DNA of 64,000 bases from Amycolatopsis regifaucium (lineage in GTDB: Bacteria; Actinomycetota; Actinomycetes; Mycobacteriales; Pseudonocardiaceae): contig NZ_LQCI01000010.1 in assembly GCF_001613935.1 (NCBI RefSeq), forward strand, positions 124,001 to 188,000, given 5' to 3'. This document shows, in pieces, positions 9,680 to 20,013 of the stretch (its first letter is position 1; each line of letters opens with the position of its first letter). The position numbers were made by a program, and so were the translations under genes. Under the pieces are notes generated by a model, which saw nothing but the letters and a program-made list of their open reading frames with translations, did not search any database and was not told where the DNA came from.

Positions 9680-9700
9680 GCTCGTCCGACGTGGACGAGT
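9680..9700. promoter_or_regulatory. Inverted repeat in the 9.66-9.78 kb divergent promoter gap
   Basis: CTCGTCC and GGACGAG are exact reverse complements with a 5-bp spacer, extended by one A-T pair. The site sits between the divergent secreted-protein gene and the amidohydrolase gene, about 24 bp from the start of the former. It is a candidate operator; no local regulator is obvious. Confidence 0.35.
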
Positions 9701-9782
9701 GAGGGTGACTTTGGAGACGGCCCGGGTGCCGGACCAGCCCCTAGGGTGGGGCGCACTCGTCGATCACGAGAAGGGACGCGCC

Positions 9783-10925
9783 ATGCCGGGACCCGGGATT
9801 CTGCCGTTCGTGGCCGAGACGAGGCTGGTGGACCACCACTGCCACGGCGTCGTCACCGGCGACCTCGGCCGCATCGAGTTCGAACAGCTGCTCACCGAGG
9901 CCGACACCGTCTCCTCGCTGGGCACGACCCTGTTCGACTCGCTGATCGGGCTCGCGGTCCGTGCCCGCTGCGCGCCGGTGCTCGGCCTGCCGCCGCACAT
10001 CCCGGCCGATACCTATCTGGCCCGCCGCGCCGAATTGGGCGCCGCCGAGGTCAACGCGCGGTTCCTGCGCGCCACCGGCACCACGGAGTTCCTGCTCGAC
10101 GGCGGTTTCCTGCCGGACACGCTGACCACGACCGAGCAGTTCGCGGCGCTGTCCGGGGCCCGTGCGCGCGACATCGTCCGGCTCGAACAGGTCGCCGAAG
10201 CCGTCGTGGAGTCCACCACCGCCGCCTCGTTCGCCTCGGTCTTCACCGACGAACTGGCGAAACGCGCGACGACGGCGGTGGGGTTCAAGTCCATCGCCGC
10301 CTACCGGGTCGGCCTGGAGCTGGCGGGGGAGCGGCCGACGGACGGCGAAGTCGCCGACGCGGCGGGCCGCTGGCTCGCCAGGATCGAGGCAGGCGAACCG
10401 GTTCGGCTCGCGGACGAGGTACTGCACCGGTTCCTCGTCTGGACCGGGATCGACCTCGCCCTGCCGATCCAGTTCCACGTCGGTTTCGGCGATTCCGACG
10501 TGGACCTGCACCGCTGCGATCCGCTGCTGCTCACCGGGCTGTTGCGGGCGACGCGCTCACGCGGGGTGCCGATCATGCTGCTGCACAATTACCCCTTCCA
10601 CCGGAACGCCGCGTATCTGGCGCAGGTCTTCGAGCACGTGTTCATCGATGTGGGACTCGCGACGCACAACGCCGGTCACCGTGCGCCCGCGATCATCGCG
10701 GAGACAATGGAGCTGGTGCCGTTCGGAAAGCTGTTGTTCTCCACGGACGCGTTCGGGCTCGCCGAGCTGTACCACCTCGGCACCGCGCTGTTCCGGGCAG
10801 GACTGTCGGACTTCCTGTACGCGGGACTCACCGCGGACGTACTGTCCGAAGTGGACGCACGGCGGATCGCCGCGCTGGTCGGCCACCGCAACGCCGAACG
10901 GGTGTACGGGCTGGAGGGGACATGA
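9783..10925 (+). CDS. Amidohydrolase family protein
   Basis: A 380-residue metal-dependent hydrolase of the amidohydrolase-2 type. The N-terminal metal motif is VDHHCHG. The middle has PIQFHVGFGDSDVDLHRCDP and IMLLHNYPFHRNAAYLAQVF. The C-terminal aspartate lies in LLFSTDAFGLAELY. This pattern resembles the amidohydrolase half of FluG-like proteins, which elsewhere are joined to a glutamine synthetase-like domain; that domain is absent here. The ATG at 9783 follows a good GAGAAGGGA site. It overlaps the M20 peptidase gene by ATGA, so the two are likely to act on related amide substrates. The substrate is unknown. Confidence 0.8.
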   Translation: MPGPGILPFVAETRLVDHHCHGVVTGDLGRIEFEQLLTEADTVSSLGTTLFDSLIGLAVRARCAPVLGLPPHIPADTYLARRAELGAAEVNARFLRATGTTEFLLDGGFLPDTLTTTEQFAALSGARARDIVRLEQVAEAVVESTTAASFASVFTDELAKRATTAVGFKSIAAYRVGLELAGERPTDGEVADAAGRWLARIEAGEPVRLADEVLHRFLVWTGIDLALPIQFHVGFGDSDVDLHRCDPLLLTGLLRATRSRGVPIMLLHNYPFHRNAAYLAQVFEHVFIDVGLATHNAGHRAPAIIAETMELVPFGKLLFSTDAFGLAELYHLGTALFRAGLSDFLYAGLTADVLSEVDARRIAALVGHRNAERVYGLEGT

Positions 10926-12091
10926 CGGAACTGGACGAACTGCAGGACCGGTGGGAGGCCGCGGTCGAGGCGGAGCTGCCGTCCGCGATCGAGCTGCGGC
11001 ATCGGGTGCACGCCGATCCTCGCGCGTCGGGGGACGAAGAGGACACCGCGCGGGTCCTCGTCGAGGCACTGGGCGGTGACGAGGGCGTCCGGGTCGCCAA
11101 GACCGGCCGCGCCATGCTGATCCCCGGCACCGGGTCGGGGCCGGCCGTGGCGTTGCGTGCCGAGTTGGACGCGTTGCCGGTCGTCGAGCGGACCAGGGTC
11201 CCGTGGGCTTCGGAGACGTCGCTCATGCATGCGTGCGGGCACGACGTGCACATGGCCGCGCTCGTCGCCACCTGCCGCGCCGCGGCCGTCGTCGGGGTGC
11301 CGCGGCCGCTCCTCGCGCTCCTGCAGCCGCGTGAGGAGACGTCGCCGTCCGGTGCGCTGGACATCGTCGAATCCGGTGTGCTCCACGAATACGGCGTCGA
11401 CACGGTGATCGGCGCGCATGTCCAGCCCCGGCTCGCGGCGGGGGTGGTCTCGGCGGTGCCGGGGCCGGTCAACGCCTCCACCGACGAGTTCGACGTCGTC
11501 GTCCGCGGTCAAGGCGGACACGCCGGATATCCCCATCTGCTGCGGGATCCGATCCTCGCGCTCAGCCAGATCGTGGTGAGCCTCCAGCAGCTCGCGAGCC
11601 GCCGGGTCGACCCGGTCTTCGGCGCGGTCTGCTCGGTCGGCCGGATCGAAGCGGGGAGGACGGCGAACGTCGTGCCGAACGAGGCCCGCCTGTCGGGTTC
11701 CCTGCGGCTGATGCGGGCCGAGGACCGCGACCGCGCGCTCGAGGGACTCGCCGAGATCGTCCAGGGCACCGCGCAGGCACACGGCTGCCGGGCGGAACTG
11801 GAGATCAACCCGTGTGAACCGGTGCTGCACAACGACGCCGGGCTCACGCAGCGCGCGCACCGGCGGCTGGTCCGCACCGGGGCGGGCGTCGACACCGAGT
11901 TCCGGTCGTTCGGCGCCGACGACTTCGCGCACTACTGCGGCATGGCGCGCGGGCTGATGATGTTCGTCGGTCTCGGCGACACCGCGGGCGCGCCGAGCCT
12001 GCACGACGAGCTGTTCCTGCCGCCGGACACCGCTGTCGGGCAGGTCGCGTCCGCGCTGATCGCGGGCTATCTGGCCGCCGTCGAGGGCTGA
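10922..12091 (+). CDS. M20 family amidohydrolase/peptidase
   Basis: A 389-residue enzyme of the M20D type (N-acyl-L-amino acid or indole-3-acetyl amide hydrolases). Visible signatures are ELRHRVHADPRASGDEEDTA, ALRAELDALPVVE, the metal motif HACGHDVHMAALVA, LLQPREETSPSGA and the dimerisation-domain motif GQGGHAGYPHLLRDP. It is translationally coupled to the amidohydrolase before it. The pair separates trpA from lgt, which are neighbours in many actinobacteria. Precise substrate cannot be told. Confidence 0.85.
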   Translation: MTELDELQDRWEAAVEAELPSAIELRHRVHADPRASGDEEDTARVLVEALGGDEGVRVAKTGRAMLIPGTGSGPAVALRAELDALPVVERTRVPWASETSLMHACGHDVHMAALVATCRAAAVVGVPRPLLALLQPREETSPSGALDIVESGVLHEYGVDTVIGAHVQPRLAAGVVSAVPGPVNASTDEFDVVVRGQGGHAGYPHLLRDPILALSQIVVSLQQLASRRVDPVFGAVCSVGRIEAGRTANVVPNEARLSGSLRLMRAEDRDRALEGLAEIVQGTAQAHGCRAELEINPCEPVLHNDAGLTQRAHRRLVRTGAGVDTEFRSFGADDFAHYCGMARGLMMFVGLGDTAGAPSLHDELFLPPDTAVGQVASALIAGYLAAVEG

Positions 12092-12120
12092 CGCCCCCAA
12101 GACGCGGCGGAAGCGCTACG

Positions 12121-13170
12121 GTGGCCGACGTGAATACCGCCTCGGCAGCGTTCCTCGCGACCATCCCCAGTCCCGACCAGGGCGTCTGGCACATCGGGCC
12201 GATCCCGATCCGGGCATACGCGCTGTGCATCATCGCCGGCATCATCGCGGCGATCTGGCTGGGTGAGCGGCGATGGATCGCCCGAGGCGGCACGAAGGGC
12301 ACCGTCATCGACGTCGCCGTCTTCGCGGTGCCGTTCGGCCTGGTCGGTGGCCGGCTGTACCACGTCATCACCGACAACCAGCTGTACTTCGGCGAGGGTA
12401 AGAATCCGCTCAACGCGCTGAAGATCTGGGACGGCGGGCTCGGCATCTGGGGCGCGATCGCACTGGGCGCGGTCGGCGCGTTGATCGCCTGCCGCCGCCG
12501 GGGGATCCCGCTGCCCGCGATGGCCGACGCGCTGGCGCCGGGGATCGTGCTGGCGCAGGCCATCGGACGGGTCGGCAACTACTTCAACCAGGAGCTCTAC
12601 GGCGCGCACACGGACCTGCCGTGGGGCCTGGAGATCTACCAGCGCTACAACCCGACCAACCCGGACGACTTCCTCAACGGCGTCGCGATCGGGCACGTCC
12701 CGCTGCCGGACAGCCCCGTACACCCGACGTTCCTCTACGAGCTGCTTTGGAACGTCGGGGTGGCGCTGCTGATCATCTGGGCGGACAAGAAGTTCCGCCT
12801 CGGCCACGGCCGCGTGTTCGCGCTCTACGTCGCCGGTTACACCGCCGGCCGGTTCTGGATCGAGTTGATGCGCACCGACAGCGCGAACCACATCCTCGGC
12901 CTGCGGGTCAACGTGTGGACCTCGATCCTGTTGTTCGCCGCCGCGATCGTCTACTTCGTGCTGGCCGCCAAGCGCGGGCCGCGCGAGGCCCCGGAAACGC
13001 TGTGGAGCAAGGACGTGCCGCGAGAGGAAGACGCCGCCGCTTTGGCTTCTTCCCCGTCGGAGGAGCCGGAGAGGGAGGAGCACGCGGACGTCGCGGCGGT
13101 TCCGGACACGGTCCGGGACTCCGCCGCCGACAAGGCGACCGAGGACCCGAAGCCCGACTCCGAGAAGTAG
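12121..13170 (+). CDS. lgt: Prolipoprotein diacylglyceryl transferase Lgt
   Basis: Lgt, 349 residues, moves diacylglycerol from phosphatidylglycerol to the lipobox cysteine of prolipoproteins. It is a seven-helix membrane enzyme. Family signatures are the N-terminal IGPIPIRAYALCII, GGRLYHVIT, WDGGLGIWGA, GRVGNYFNQELYG and GRFWIELMRTDSANHILGLR. The C-terminal tail of about 60 residues is acidic and cytoplasmic, as in many actinobacterial Lgt proteins. GTG at 12121 is used; a GTG at 12130 is nearly as good. LspA, the next enzyme of lipoprotein maturation, is 37 kb away at 50535. Confidence 0.97.
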   Translation: MADVNTASAAFLATIPSPDQGVWHIGPIPIRAYALCIIAGIIAAIWLGERRWIARGGTKGTVIDVAVFAVPFGLVGGRLYHVITDNQLYFGEGKNPLNALKIWDGGLGIWGAIALGAVGALIACRRRGIPLPAMADALAPGIVLAQAIGRVGNYFNQELYGAHTDLPWGLEIYQRYNPTNPDDFLNGVAIGHVPLPDSPVHPTFLYELLWNVGVALLIIWADKKFRLGHGRVFALYVAGYTAGRFWIELMRTDSANHILGLRVNVWTSILLFAAAIVYFVLAAKRGPREAPETLWSKDVPREEDAAALASSPSEEPEREEHADVAAVPDTVRDSAADKATEDPKPDSEK

Positions 13171-13190
13171 CCCGCTTCACCTCCCCAAGC

Positions 13191-13247
13191 GCGCAATGAA
13201 GGGGCCTTTCATCGCAAAATTTGCGATGAAAGGCCCCTTCATTGCGC
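13191..13247. repeat. Gene-end palindrome, family A copy 1 (likely two-way terminator)
   Basis: A 57-bp near-perfect palindrome: 28-bp arms starting GCGCAATGAAGGGGCCTTTC mirror exactly around a single central A at 13219. It lies between lgt and the convergent dehydrogenase gene, 20 bp and 12 bp from the two stops. The same core (ATGAAAGGCCCCTTCATTGC in the other orientation) recurs at 25801-25847 and 43252-43306. Confidence 0.8.
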
Positions 13248-13258
13248 CCGGAGCGACC

Positions 13259-14323
13259 TCAGGGAGCGACCAGACCCCGTCCCGTCACCAACGGCAGATC
13301 CAGCGCGGTCAGCAGCCCGGGCGGAGCCGCCACCACCGCCGGGATCGCGTTGACCAACCGCATCGCGGTCGCCTTCAGCCCGGCCGTGTTGTGGTCGCCG
13401 TCGGTGCCGAGCAGCCGCAGGTCCAGCACGTATTCCGGTTCGCCGGTCACCTGCACCCGGTAGCAGCCCTGCCCGGACGGCCGCGGCCAGTCCGGCCCGA
13501 GGTCGGACCGCAGCCGCGTGATGTGCTCCAGCACGCACACCGGCCGCCCGCCCCGCATGCCGCGCACTTCGAACCGCAGCGCCGCCGCCGTGCCTTCCTT
13601 GATCGTCCCCGAAGCGATCTCGAACGTCTCAGGGGCGGGCAGGCGTTCGTAGACCTCTTCGACGGTGTCGAGTTCGACGTCCAGCCCCGCCGCGAGCTGC
13701 CGCACGACGCTGCCCCAGGCCAGCGACAAGACACCTGGCTGCAACAACAGCGGCAGGTCGTCCATCTCGCGGCCGAAGCCCATGATGTCGAACAGGACCT
13801 TGCCGTTGTCGTACGTCGAGTAGTCGAGGATCTCCAGGCAGCGCACCTCGTCGATCCGTTCGCACACGCTGGTGAGCACCAGCGGCAGCCAGTCGTTGGC
13901 GAAACCCGGGTCGACACCGTTGACCCACAGCGACGCGCCGCCTTCACGGGCCGCCTCGCGGATCGGCTCGATCATCTCCGGCGGGACGACACCCTCGGGG
14001 TACTGGAGGAACACGGGACTGCTCGACACCACGTTGATCCCGGCGCGCAGGAAGCGCTTCAGGTCCTCGACGGCCTCCACGAGCCTGTCGTCCGCCATCG
14101 CCGTGTAGACGACACAGTCCGGCTTCAGCGCGATGAGCGCGTCCGCGTCGGTCGTCGCGGGGATCCCGAGCGGGCGCCCCAGCCCGGCCAGCTCTCCGGC
14201 GTCCACGCCCGCTTTGGCCTCGCTCGAAACCCAGACCCCGGCGAGTTCGAGATCGGGACGGGCGTCGATCCCGGCCAGCGCGTGGCGGCCGACGTTCCCG
14301 GTACTCCACTGGACCACGCGCAT
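13259..14323 (-). CDS. NAD(P)-binding dehydrogenase, dihydrodipicolinate reductase-like
   Basis: A 354-residue oxidoreductase with an N-terminal Rossmann fold (MRVVQWSTGNVGRHALAGI) and DapB-like fold features (VVYTAMADDR, GINVVSSSPVFLQYPEGVVP). This length and sequence type match the actinobacterial amine-dehydrogenase/DapB-like group rather than true DapB, which is about 250 residues and has a different catalytic loop. The start at 14323 has a GGAG site 7 bp upstream; the longer frame to 14380 overlaps the SDR gene. It is 10 bp downstream of the SDR gene and in one operon with it, behind a KstR-type site. That context suggests steroid or lipid catabolism, by inference. Confidence 0.8.
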   Translation of the reverse strand: MRVVQWSTGNVGRHALAGIDARPDLELAGVWVSSEAKAGVDAGELAGLGRPLGIPATTDADALIALKPDCVVYTAMADDRLVEAVEDLKRFLRAGINVVSSSPVFLQYPEGVVPPEMIEPIREAAREGGASLWVNGVDPGFANDWLPLVLTSVCERIDEVRCLEILDYSTYDNGKVLFDIMGFGREMDDLPLLLQPGVLSLAWGSVVRQLAAGLDVELDTVEEVYERLPAPETFEIASGTIKEGTAAALRFEVRGMRGGRPVCVLEHITRLRSDLGPDWPRPSGQGCYRVQVTGEPEYVLDLRLLGTDGDHNTAGLKATAMRLVNAIPAVVAAPPGLLTALDLPLVTGRGLVAP

Positions 14324-14333
14324 GCGTTGTCTC

Positions 14334-15119
14334 CTACAGATCGGGCAGGCCCAGTTCCAGATTCGGGGCCTGCAGTCCACCGTCGACTTCGAGGATCTTG
14401 CCGGTGACGTACCGGCCCGCCCGCGACGCCAGGAACACGACCGTGGCCGCGATGTCCTCGGCCTCGCCGATCCGGCGCAGGGGGGTGGCGGCCTCCATCC
14501 GGCCGCGCAGTTCGTCGTTGCCCACCACCACTTCGAGCGCCGAGGTCGCCACGGAGCCGACCGAGATCGCGTTCACCCGCACCTTCGGCGCGAGGTCGGC
14601 CGCGGCGAGCCGGGTGTAGTGCGCCAGCGCGGCCTTCGCCGTCCCGTACGCGGCGAAGCCCCGGCCGCTCACGCGCCCCATGACCGACGAGATGTTGACG
14701 ACCGATCCGCCGGCCTCCAGCAGCGCGGGCGCCGCGGCGGCGGTCAGCGCGTGCGCGGTGGAAACGTTGAAGCGAAAGGCCTCTTCGAGGAAATCGGGGG
14801 TGGTTTCCAGCAGCGGGCGGGGATAGGTGCCACCGACGTTGTTGACCACCAGATCGAGCCGCCCGAATTCCGCGGTCGTGATCGCCGCCAGTTCGGCGGC
14901 GGCCGCCGGATCGCTCAGGTCGGCGGGCACCACGCGGGCTCGCCTGCCGGTGGCGGCGACCAGAGCCGCGACGTCGTCGAGCTGGGCTTCGGTGCGGGAC
15001 GAGATCACCACGTCGGCGCCGGCCTCGGCGAGTGCGACGGCCGTCGCCGCGCCGATCCCGCGTCCGGCGCCGGTGACGACGGCGACCTGGTCGGTGAGCC
15101 GGAAACGGTCCAGGATCAT
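14334..15119 (-). CDS. Short-chain dehydrogenase/reductase
   Basis: A classical SDR of 261 residues. The cofactor motif TGAGRGIG is at residues 16-23, the structural NNVGG follows LDLVV, and the catalytic Ser, Tyr and Lys are in VNISSVMG and YGTAKAA. The C-terminal EVDGGLQAP is typical of FabG-like enzymes. The start at 15119 is chosen because the N-terminus then begins [17 protein letters not shown]; the longer frame reads through the operator. A KstR-consensus palindrome is 10 bp upstream, so steroid catabolism is a reasonable guess for the operon. Confidence 0.9.
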   Translation of the reverse strand: MILDRFRLTDQVAVVTGAGRGIGAATAVALAEAGADVVISSRTEAQLDDVAALVAATGRRARVVPADLSDPAAAAELAAITTAEFGRLDLVVNNVGGTYPRPLLETTPDFLEEAFRFNVSTAHALTAAAAPALLEAGGSVVNISSVMGRVSGRGFAAYGTAKAALAHYTRLAAADLAPKVRVNAISVGSVATSALEVVVGNDELRGRMEAATPLRRIGEAEDIAATVVFLASRAGRYVTGKILEVDGGLQAPNLELGLPDL

Positions 15120-15128
15120 GGCCGGAAC

Positions 15129-15142
15129 TGTAACACGTTCTA
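15129..15142. promoter_or_regulatory. KstR-type operator upstream of the SDR operon
   Basis: TGTAACACGTTCTA fits the palindromic KstR consensus TnnAACnnGTTnnA at every fixed position on both strands. It lies 10-23 bp upstream of the SDR start, a position that would block its promoter or start site. KstR is the TetR-type repressor of cholesterol catabolism in mycobacteria, rhodococci and relatives. No kstR gene is in the window. Confidence 0.65.
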
Positions 15143-15444
15143 GTAATGGCACCCCAGGATGCGAAGAACGTCCGGAGTGACTAGGGTCGCCTCACCGCGA
15201 CTCTCGACTTCCCGGAACAGGACATATACTTAGCGGTACGAACTACCATGACCCCATCAGGAACTGTGTCGTTCCGGTCGTCCAGATTGTTACCCATCGG
15301 CGAGGTTTCGGGCCCGCTGAATTGGTGCCGACGTGTTTCCTAGGTGTTAAAGTCGCGTCAACGAACGGGCCATCGTCGTCCCGTGCGCATTCCCCCGGCC
15401 GGTCTGTCCGGTCGCTGAGCACAGACGACGAAGGAGGTCCCTTC
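15143..15444. other. Intergenic region upstream of gltB
   Basis: About 300 bp between the divergent SDR and gltB genes hold no convincing ORF. A TATACT at about 15226 could be a -10 element but lacks a good -35. Nearer the gene, TTGGTG, a 17-bp gap and TGTTAA (about 15323-15351) is a possible promoter. I looked for a GlnR box (GTNAC-n6-GAAAC) and found only a weak half-match around GTTACCCATCG. AAGGAGG just before 15445 is a strong ribosome binding site. Confidence 0.4.
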
Positions 15445-18400
15445 ATGATCTTCTCCGCCATTCCCGGCAAGCAGGGTCTCTACGACCCCGAAACCGAACA
15501 GGATTCCTGCGGGGTGGCCATGGTGGCCGACATCCGCGGGCGCCGCTCGCACGGCATCGTCACCGACGGCCTGTCCGCGCTGACGAACCTCGACCACCGG
15601 GGCGCCGCGGGCGCGGAACCCACCAGTGGTGACGGCGCGGGCATCCTGTTGCAGCTGCCTGACGAGCTGCTGCGCGCGGAAACGGGCTTCATCCTGCCCG
15701 AGGCGGACGCCGACGGTCACCAGACCTACGCGACCGGGATCGGTTTTCTGCCCTCGGACAGCGAGGAGCGCGGCAAAGCCGTCGCCCTGATCGAGCGGAT
15801 CGCCACCGAAGAGGGCCTCGACGTCCTCGGCTGGCGCGAGGTCCCGGTCGACGCCGATCGCGCCGACATCGGCCCGACGGCGCGTTCGGTGATGCCGCAT
15901 TTCGCGATGCTGTTCGTCGCGGCCCACGAGACCGACGGGCGGCGTCCGAGCGGGCTCGAACTGGACCGGCTGGCCTTCTGCCTGCGCAAGCGCGTCGAAA
16001 ACGAGAGCGTGACCGCGGGCTGCGGCACCTACTTCCCGTCGCTGTCTTCGCGCACGATCGTCTACAAGGGAATGCTGACCCCCGCGCAGCTTCCCCTCTT
16101 CTTCACCGACCTGACCGACACCCGGCTCGCCAGCGCCATCGCGCTCGTGCACTCCCGGTTCTCCACCAACACCTTCCCGTCGTGGCCGCTGGCGCACCCG
16201 TTCCGGTTCGTCGCGCACAACGGCGAGATCAACACCATCCGCGGCAACCGCAACCGCATGCGCGCCCGTGAAGCACTGCTCGAATCGAACCTCATCCCCG
16301 GCGACCTCACCCGGCTGTTCCCGATCTGCTCGCCCGACGCGTCGGACTCCGCCTCCTTCGACGAGGTGCTGGAGCTGCTGCACCTCGGCGGGCGGTCGCT
16401 GCCGCACGCGGTGCTGATGATGATCCCCGAGGCGTGGGAGAACCACACCGGGATGAACGCACAGCGTCGTGCGTTCTACCAGTTCCACGCCAGCTTGATG
16501 GAGCCGTGGGACGGCCCGGCCTGTGTCACCTTCACCGACGGCACGCTCGTCGGCGCGGTGCTCGACCGCAACGGCCTGCGCCCGGCCCGCTGGTGGCGCA
16601 CCGCCGACGACCGCGTCGTGCTGGCCAGTGAGGCGGGTGTCCTCGACGTCGCCCCCGAGGACGTCGTGGCCAAGGGCCGCCTCAAGCCCGGCCGCATGTT
16701 CCTGGTGGACACCGAGGCCGGCCGGATCGTCGACGACGAAGAGGTCAAGTCGGAGCTGGCCAAGGAACTCCCGTACGAGGGCTGGCTGCACGCCGGTCTC
16801 CTGCAGATCGCCGACCTGCCGGACCGCGATCACATCGTGCAGAGCCACGATTCGGTGCTGCGGCGCCAGCTTTCCTTCGGCTACACCGAAGAAGAGCTGA
16901 AGATCCTGCTCGCGCCGATGGCGGTCAAGGCGGCCGAGCCGATCGGTTCGATGGGGTCGGACACCCCGCCCGCGGTGCTGTCACAGCGTTCCCGGCTGCT
17001 CTACGACTATTTCAAGCAGAACTTCGCGCAGGTCACCAACCCGCCGCTCGACGCGATCCGCGAAGAGCTCGTCACTTCGATGAGCCGGATCATGGGGCCC
17101 GAGCGAAACCTGCTCGCCCCCGGCCCGGCGTCCTGCCGCCACGTGCAGCTGCCGTATCCGGTGATCGACAACGACGAACTCGCCAAGCTGATCCACATCA
17201 ACGACGACGGCGACCTTCCGGGCTTCGCCTGCAGTGTCCTTTCCGGACTGTACGAAGTGGACGGTGGAGCCGACGCGCTGGCGTCGGCGATCGAGCGGGT
17301 CCGGCGCGAAGCCTCCGAGGCGATCGCCGCGGGCGCGCGCACGCTCGTGCTGTCCGACCGCGATTCCGACCACCGCATGGCGCCGATCCCGTCGCTGCTG
17401 CTGGTCTCGTCGGTGCACCACCATCTGGTGCGCACCAAGGAACGGCTGCGGGTCGCGCTGGTCGTCGAGACCGGGGACGCCCGCGAGGTCCACCACATCG
17501 CGCTGCTGCTCGGGTACGGCGCCGCCGCGGTGAACCCGTACCTGGCCTTCGAGACCATCGAGGACATGATCTCGACCGGTGCCATCACCGGGATCGAGCC
17601 CGCCAAGGCGATCCGCAACTACGTCAAGGCGCTCGTGAAGGGCGTCCTGAAGATCATGTCCAAGATGGGCATCTCGACCGTCGGCGCCTACACCGCGGCC
17701 CAGGTCTTCGAGTCCTTCGGCCTCGCGCAGGACCTGCTCGACGAGTACTTCACCGGCACGTCGTCGAAACTCGGCGGTGTCGGCCTGAGCGTGCTCGCCG
17801 AAGAGGTCGCCGTCCGCCATCGCCGCGCGTACCCGGACAATCCGACCGACCGGGTCCACCGCGGCCTCGAGACCGGTGGCGAGTACGCGTACCGCCGCGA
17901 GGGCGAACTGCACCTGTTCACTCCGGAGACGGTCTTCCTGCTGCAGCACGCGACGAAGACCGGCCGGGAAGAGGTGTACAAGAAGTACTCCGACGAGGTG
18001 CACCGCCTCTACCGCGAGGGCGGCGCGCTGCGCGGGCTGTTCTCCTTCCGCGCGGGCACCCGCGAGCCCGTCCCGCTGGACGAGGTCGAGCCGGTCGAGT
18101 CGATCTTCAAGCGCTTCAACACCGGTGCGATGTCCTATGGCTCGATTTCGGCCGAGGCACACGAAACCCTCGCCATCGCGATGAACCGCATCGGCGGCCG
18201 CTCCAACACCGGAGAGGGCGGGGAAGACCCCGAACGCCTCTACGACCCGGAACGGCGCAGCGCGATCAAGCAGGTCGCGAGCGGCCGGTTCGGCGTCACC
18301 AGCGAGTACCTGGTCAACGCCGACGACATCCAGATCAAGATGGCGCAGGGCGCGAAGCCGGGCGAGGGCGGGCAGCTGCCGCCCAACAAGGTTTACCCGT

Positions 18401-20013
18401 GGATCGCCCGCACGCGGCACTCGACGCCGGGCGTCGGGCTCATCTCGCCGCCGCCGCACCACGACATCTATTCGATCGAGGATCTCGCCCAGCTGATCCA
18501 CGACCTCAAGAACGCCAACGAGAAGGCCCGCATCCACGTGAAGCTGGTGTCCTCGCTCGGTGTCGGCACGGTCGCGGCGGGCGTGTCCAAGGCGCACGCC
18601 GACGTCGTGCTGATCTCCGGCCACGACGGCGGCACCGGCGCCTCCCCGATGAACTCGCTCAAGCACGCGGGCACGCCGTGGGAGATCGGCCTCGCCGAAA
18701 CCCAGCAAACGTTGCTGCTCAACGGTTTGCGTGACCGGATCACCGTGCAGGTCGACGGCGCGATGAAGACCGGCCGCGATGTCGTCATCGCCGCGCTGCT
18801 CGGCGCGGAGGAGTACGGCTTCGCGACGGCTCCGCTGATCGTCGAAGGCTGCGTCATGATGCGCGTCTGCCACCTCGACACCTGCCCGGTCGGCGTCGCG
18901 ACGCAGAGTCCGGAACTGCGCAAGCGGTACACCGGACAGGCCGACCACGTCGTCAACTACTTCCGGTTCGTCGCCGAAGAGGTGCGGGAAACGTTGGCGG
19001 CACTGGGTTTCCGCACCCTCGACGAGGCGATCGGCCACGCCGAGGTGCTCGACACCGACGAGGCGATCGAGCACTGGAAGGCTTCCGGGCTCGACCTCGG
19101 GCCGATCTTCGAGATGCCCGCCGAAACCCCGTACGGCGGGGCGAAGCGGCGCACGCGGACGCAGGACCACGGCTTGGAGCACGCACTCGACCGGACGCTG
19201 ATCCAGCTCGCCGAGGCGGCGCTGGAGGACGCGCATCCGGTCCGGCTGGAACTGCCGGTGCGGAACGTGAACCGGACCGTCGGCACGCTGCTCGGCTCCG
19301 AGATCACCCGCCGTTACGGCGGTGAAGGCCTGCCCGAGGACACGATCCACGTGCTGCTGACCGGTTCCGCCGGACAGTCGCTCGGCGCGTTCCTGCCCCG
19401 GGGCATCACGCTCGACATGGTCGGTGACGCGAACGACTACGTCGGCAAGGGGCTTTCGGGCGGCCGGATCATCGTGCGCCCGCATCCGGACGCGAAGTTC
19501 GCCGCCGAGCGGCAGACCATCGCCGGGAACACGCTCGCCTACGGGGCCACCAGCGGGGAGATGTTCCTGCGCGGCCAGGTCGGCGAACGGTTCTGCGTAC
19601 GCAACTCGGGTGCGGTGGTCGTCGCCGAGGGCGTCGGCGACCACGCCTTCGAGTACATGACCGGCGGGCAGGCCGTCGTGCTCGGCCCGACCGGGCGCAA
19701 CCTCGCGGCCGGGATGTCCGGTGGCGAGGCCTACGTGCTCGACCTCGACCGCGGCCGGGTCAACGAGGAGATGGTGAACCTCCTGACCCCGACGTCCGAG
19801 GACCTCGCCTGGCTCAAGAAGACCGTGCAGAAGCACTACGACCTCACACGTTCGGCCGTGGCCGCGTCGCTGCTCGGCGACTGGCCGCGTCGCTCGGCGG
19901 CGTTCACCAAGGTGATGCCCCGCGACTACCAGCGTGTCCTTGACGCGGCGAAGGCGGCGCGTGCCGCGGGCCGCGACGTCGACGAAGCGATCATGGAGGC
20001 CGCTCGTGGCTGA
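15445..20013 (+). CDS. gltB: Glutamate synthase large subunit GltB
   Basis: GltB, 1522 residues, makes glutamate from glutamine and 2-oxoglutarate together with GltD. The N-terminal amidotransferase domain has its catalytic cysteine at about C22 ([14 protein letters not shown]), so a short propeptide is removed. The FMN domain shows [28 protein letters not shown] and [13 protein letters not shown]. The 3Fe-4S cysteines follow the C-x5-C-x4-C pattern in [18 protein letters not shown]. The C-terminal beta-helix domain is present ([11 protein letters not shown]). The ATG at 15445 has a perfect AAGGAGG 8 bp upstream. It overlaps gltD by 8 bp. Confidence 0.98.
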   Translation: MIFSAIPGKQGLYDPETEQDSCGVAMVADIRGRRSHGIVTDGLSALTNLDHRGAAGAEPTSGDGAGILLQLPDELLRAETGFILPEADADGHQTYATGIGFLPSDSEERGKAVALIERIATEEGLDVLGWREVPVDADRADIGPTARSVMPHFAMLFVAAHETDGRRPSGLELDRLAFCLRKRVENESVTAGCGTYFPSLSSRTIVYKGMLTPAQLPLFFTDLTDTRLASAIALVHSRFSTNTFPSWPLAHPFRFVAHNGEINTIRGNRNRMRAREALLESNLIPGDLTRLFPICSPDASDSASFDEVLELLHLGGRSLPHAVLMMIPEAWENHTGMNAQRRAFYQFHASLMEPWDGPACVTFTDGTLVGAVLDRNGLRPARWWRTADDRVVLASEAGVLDVAPEDVVAKGRLKPGRMFLVDTEAGRIVDDEEVKSELAKELPYEGWLHAGLLQIADLPDRDHIVQSHDSVLRRQLSFGYTEEELKILLAPMAVKAAEPIGSMGSDTPPAVLSQRSRLLYDYFKQNFAQVTNPPLDAIREELVTSMSRIMGPERNLLAPGPASCRHVQLPYPVIDNDELAKLIHINDDGDLPGFACSVLSGLYEVDGGADALASAIERVRREASEAIAAGARTLVLSDRDSDHRMAPIPSLLLVSSVHHHLVRTKERLRVALVVETGDAREVHHIALLLGYGAAAVNPYLAFETIEDMISTGAITGIEPAKAIRNYVKALVKGVLKIMSKMGISTVGAYTAAQVFESFGLAQDLLDEYFTGTSSKLGGVGLSVLAEEVAVRHRRAYPDNPTDRVHRGLETGGEYAYRREGELHLFTPETVFLLQHATKTGREEVYKKYSDEVHRLYREGGALRGLFSFRAGTREPVPLDEVEPVESIFKRFNTGAMSYGSISAEAHETLAIAMNRIGGRSNTGEGGEDPERLYDPERRSAIKQVASGRFGVTSEYLVNADDIQIKMAQGAKPGEGGQLPPNKVYPWIARTRHSTPGVGLISPPPHHDIYSIEDLAQLIHDLKNANEKARIHVKLVSSLGVGTVAAGVSKAHADVVLISGHDGGTGASPMNSLKHAGTPWEIGLAETQQTLLLNGLRDRITVQVDGAMKTGRDVVIAALLGAEEYGFATAPLIVEGCVMMRVCHLDTCPVGVATQSPELRKRYTGQADHVVNYFRFVAEEVRETLAALGFRTLDEAIGHAEVLDTDEAIEHWKASGLDLGPIFEMPAETPYGGAKRRTRTQDHGLEHALDRTLIQLAEAALEDAHPVRLELPVRNVNRTVGTLLGSEITRRYGGEGLPEDTIHVLLTGSAGQSLGAFLPRGITLDMVGDANDYVGKGLSGGRIIVRPHPDAKFAAERQTIAGNTLAYGATSGEMFLRGQVGERFCVRNSGAVVVAEGVGDHAFEYMTGGQAVVLGPTGRNLAAGMSGGEAYVLDLDRGRVNEEMVNLLTPTSEDLAWLKKTVQKHYDLTRSAVAASLLGDWPRRSAAFTKVMPRDYQRVLDAAKAARAAGRDVDEAIMEAARG

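Noticed and set aside
15226..15310. GlnR box in front of gltB
   Set aside because: Only one weak half-site (GTTAC) with a poor second half at the right spacing; not reported as a feature.
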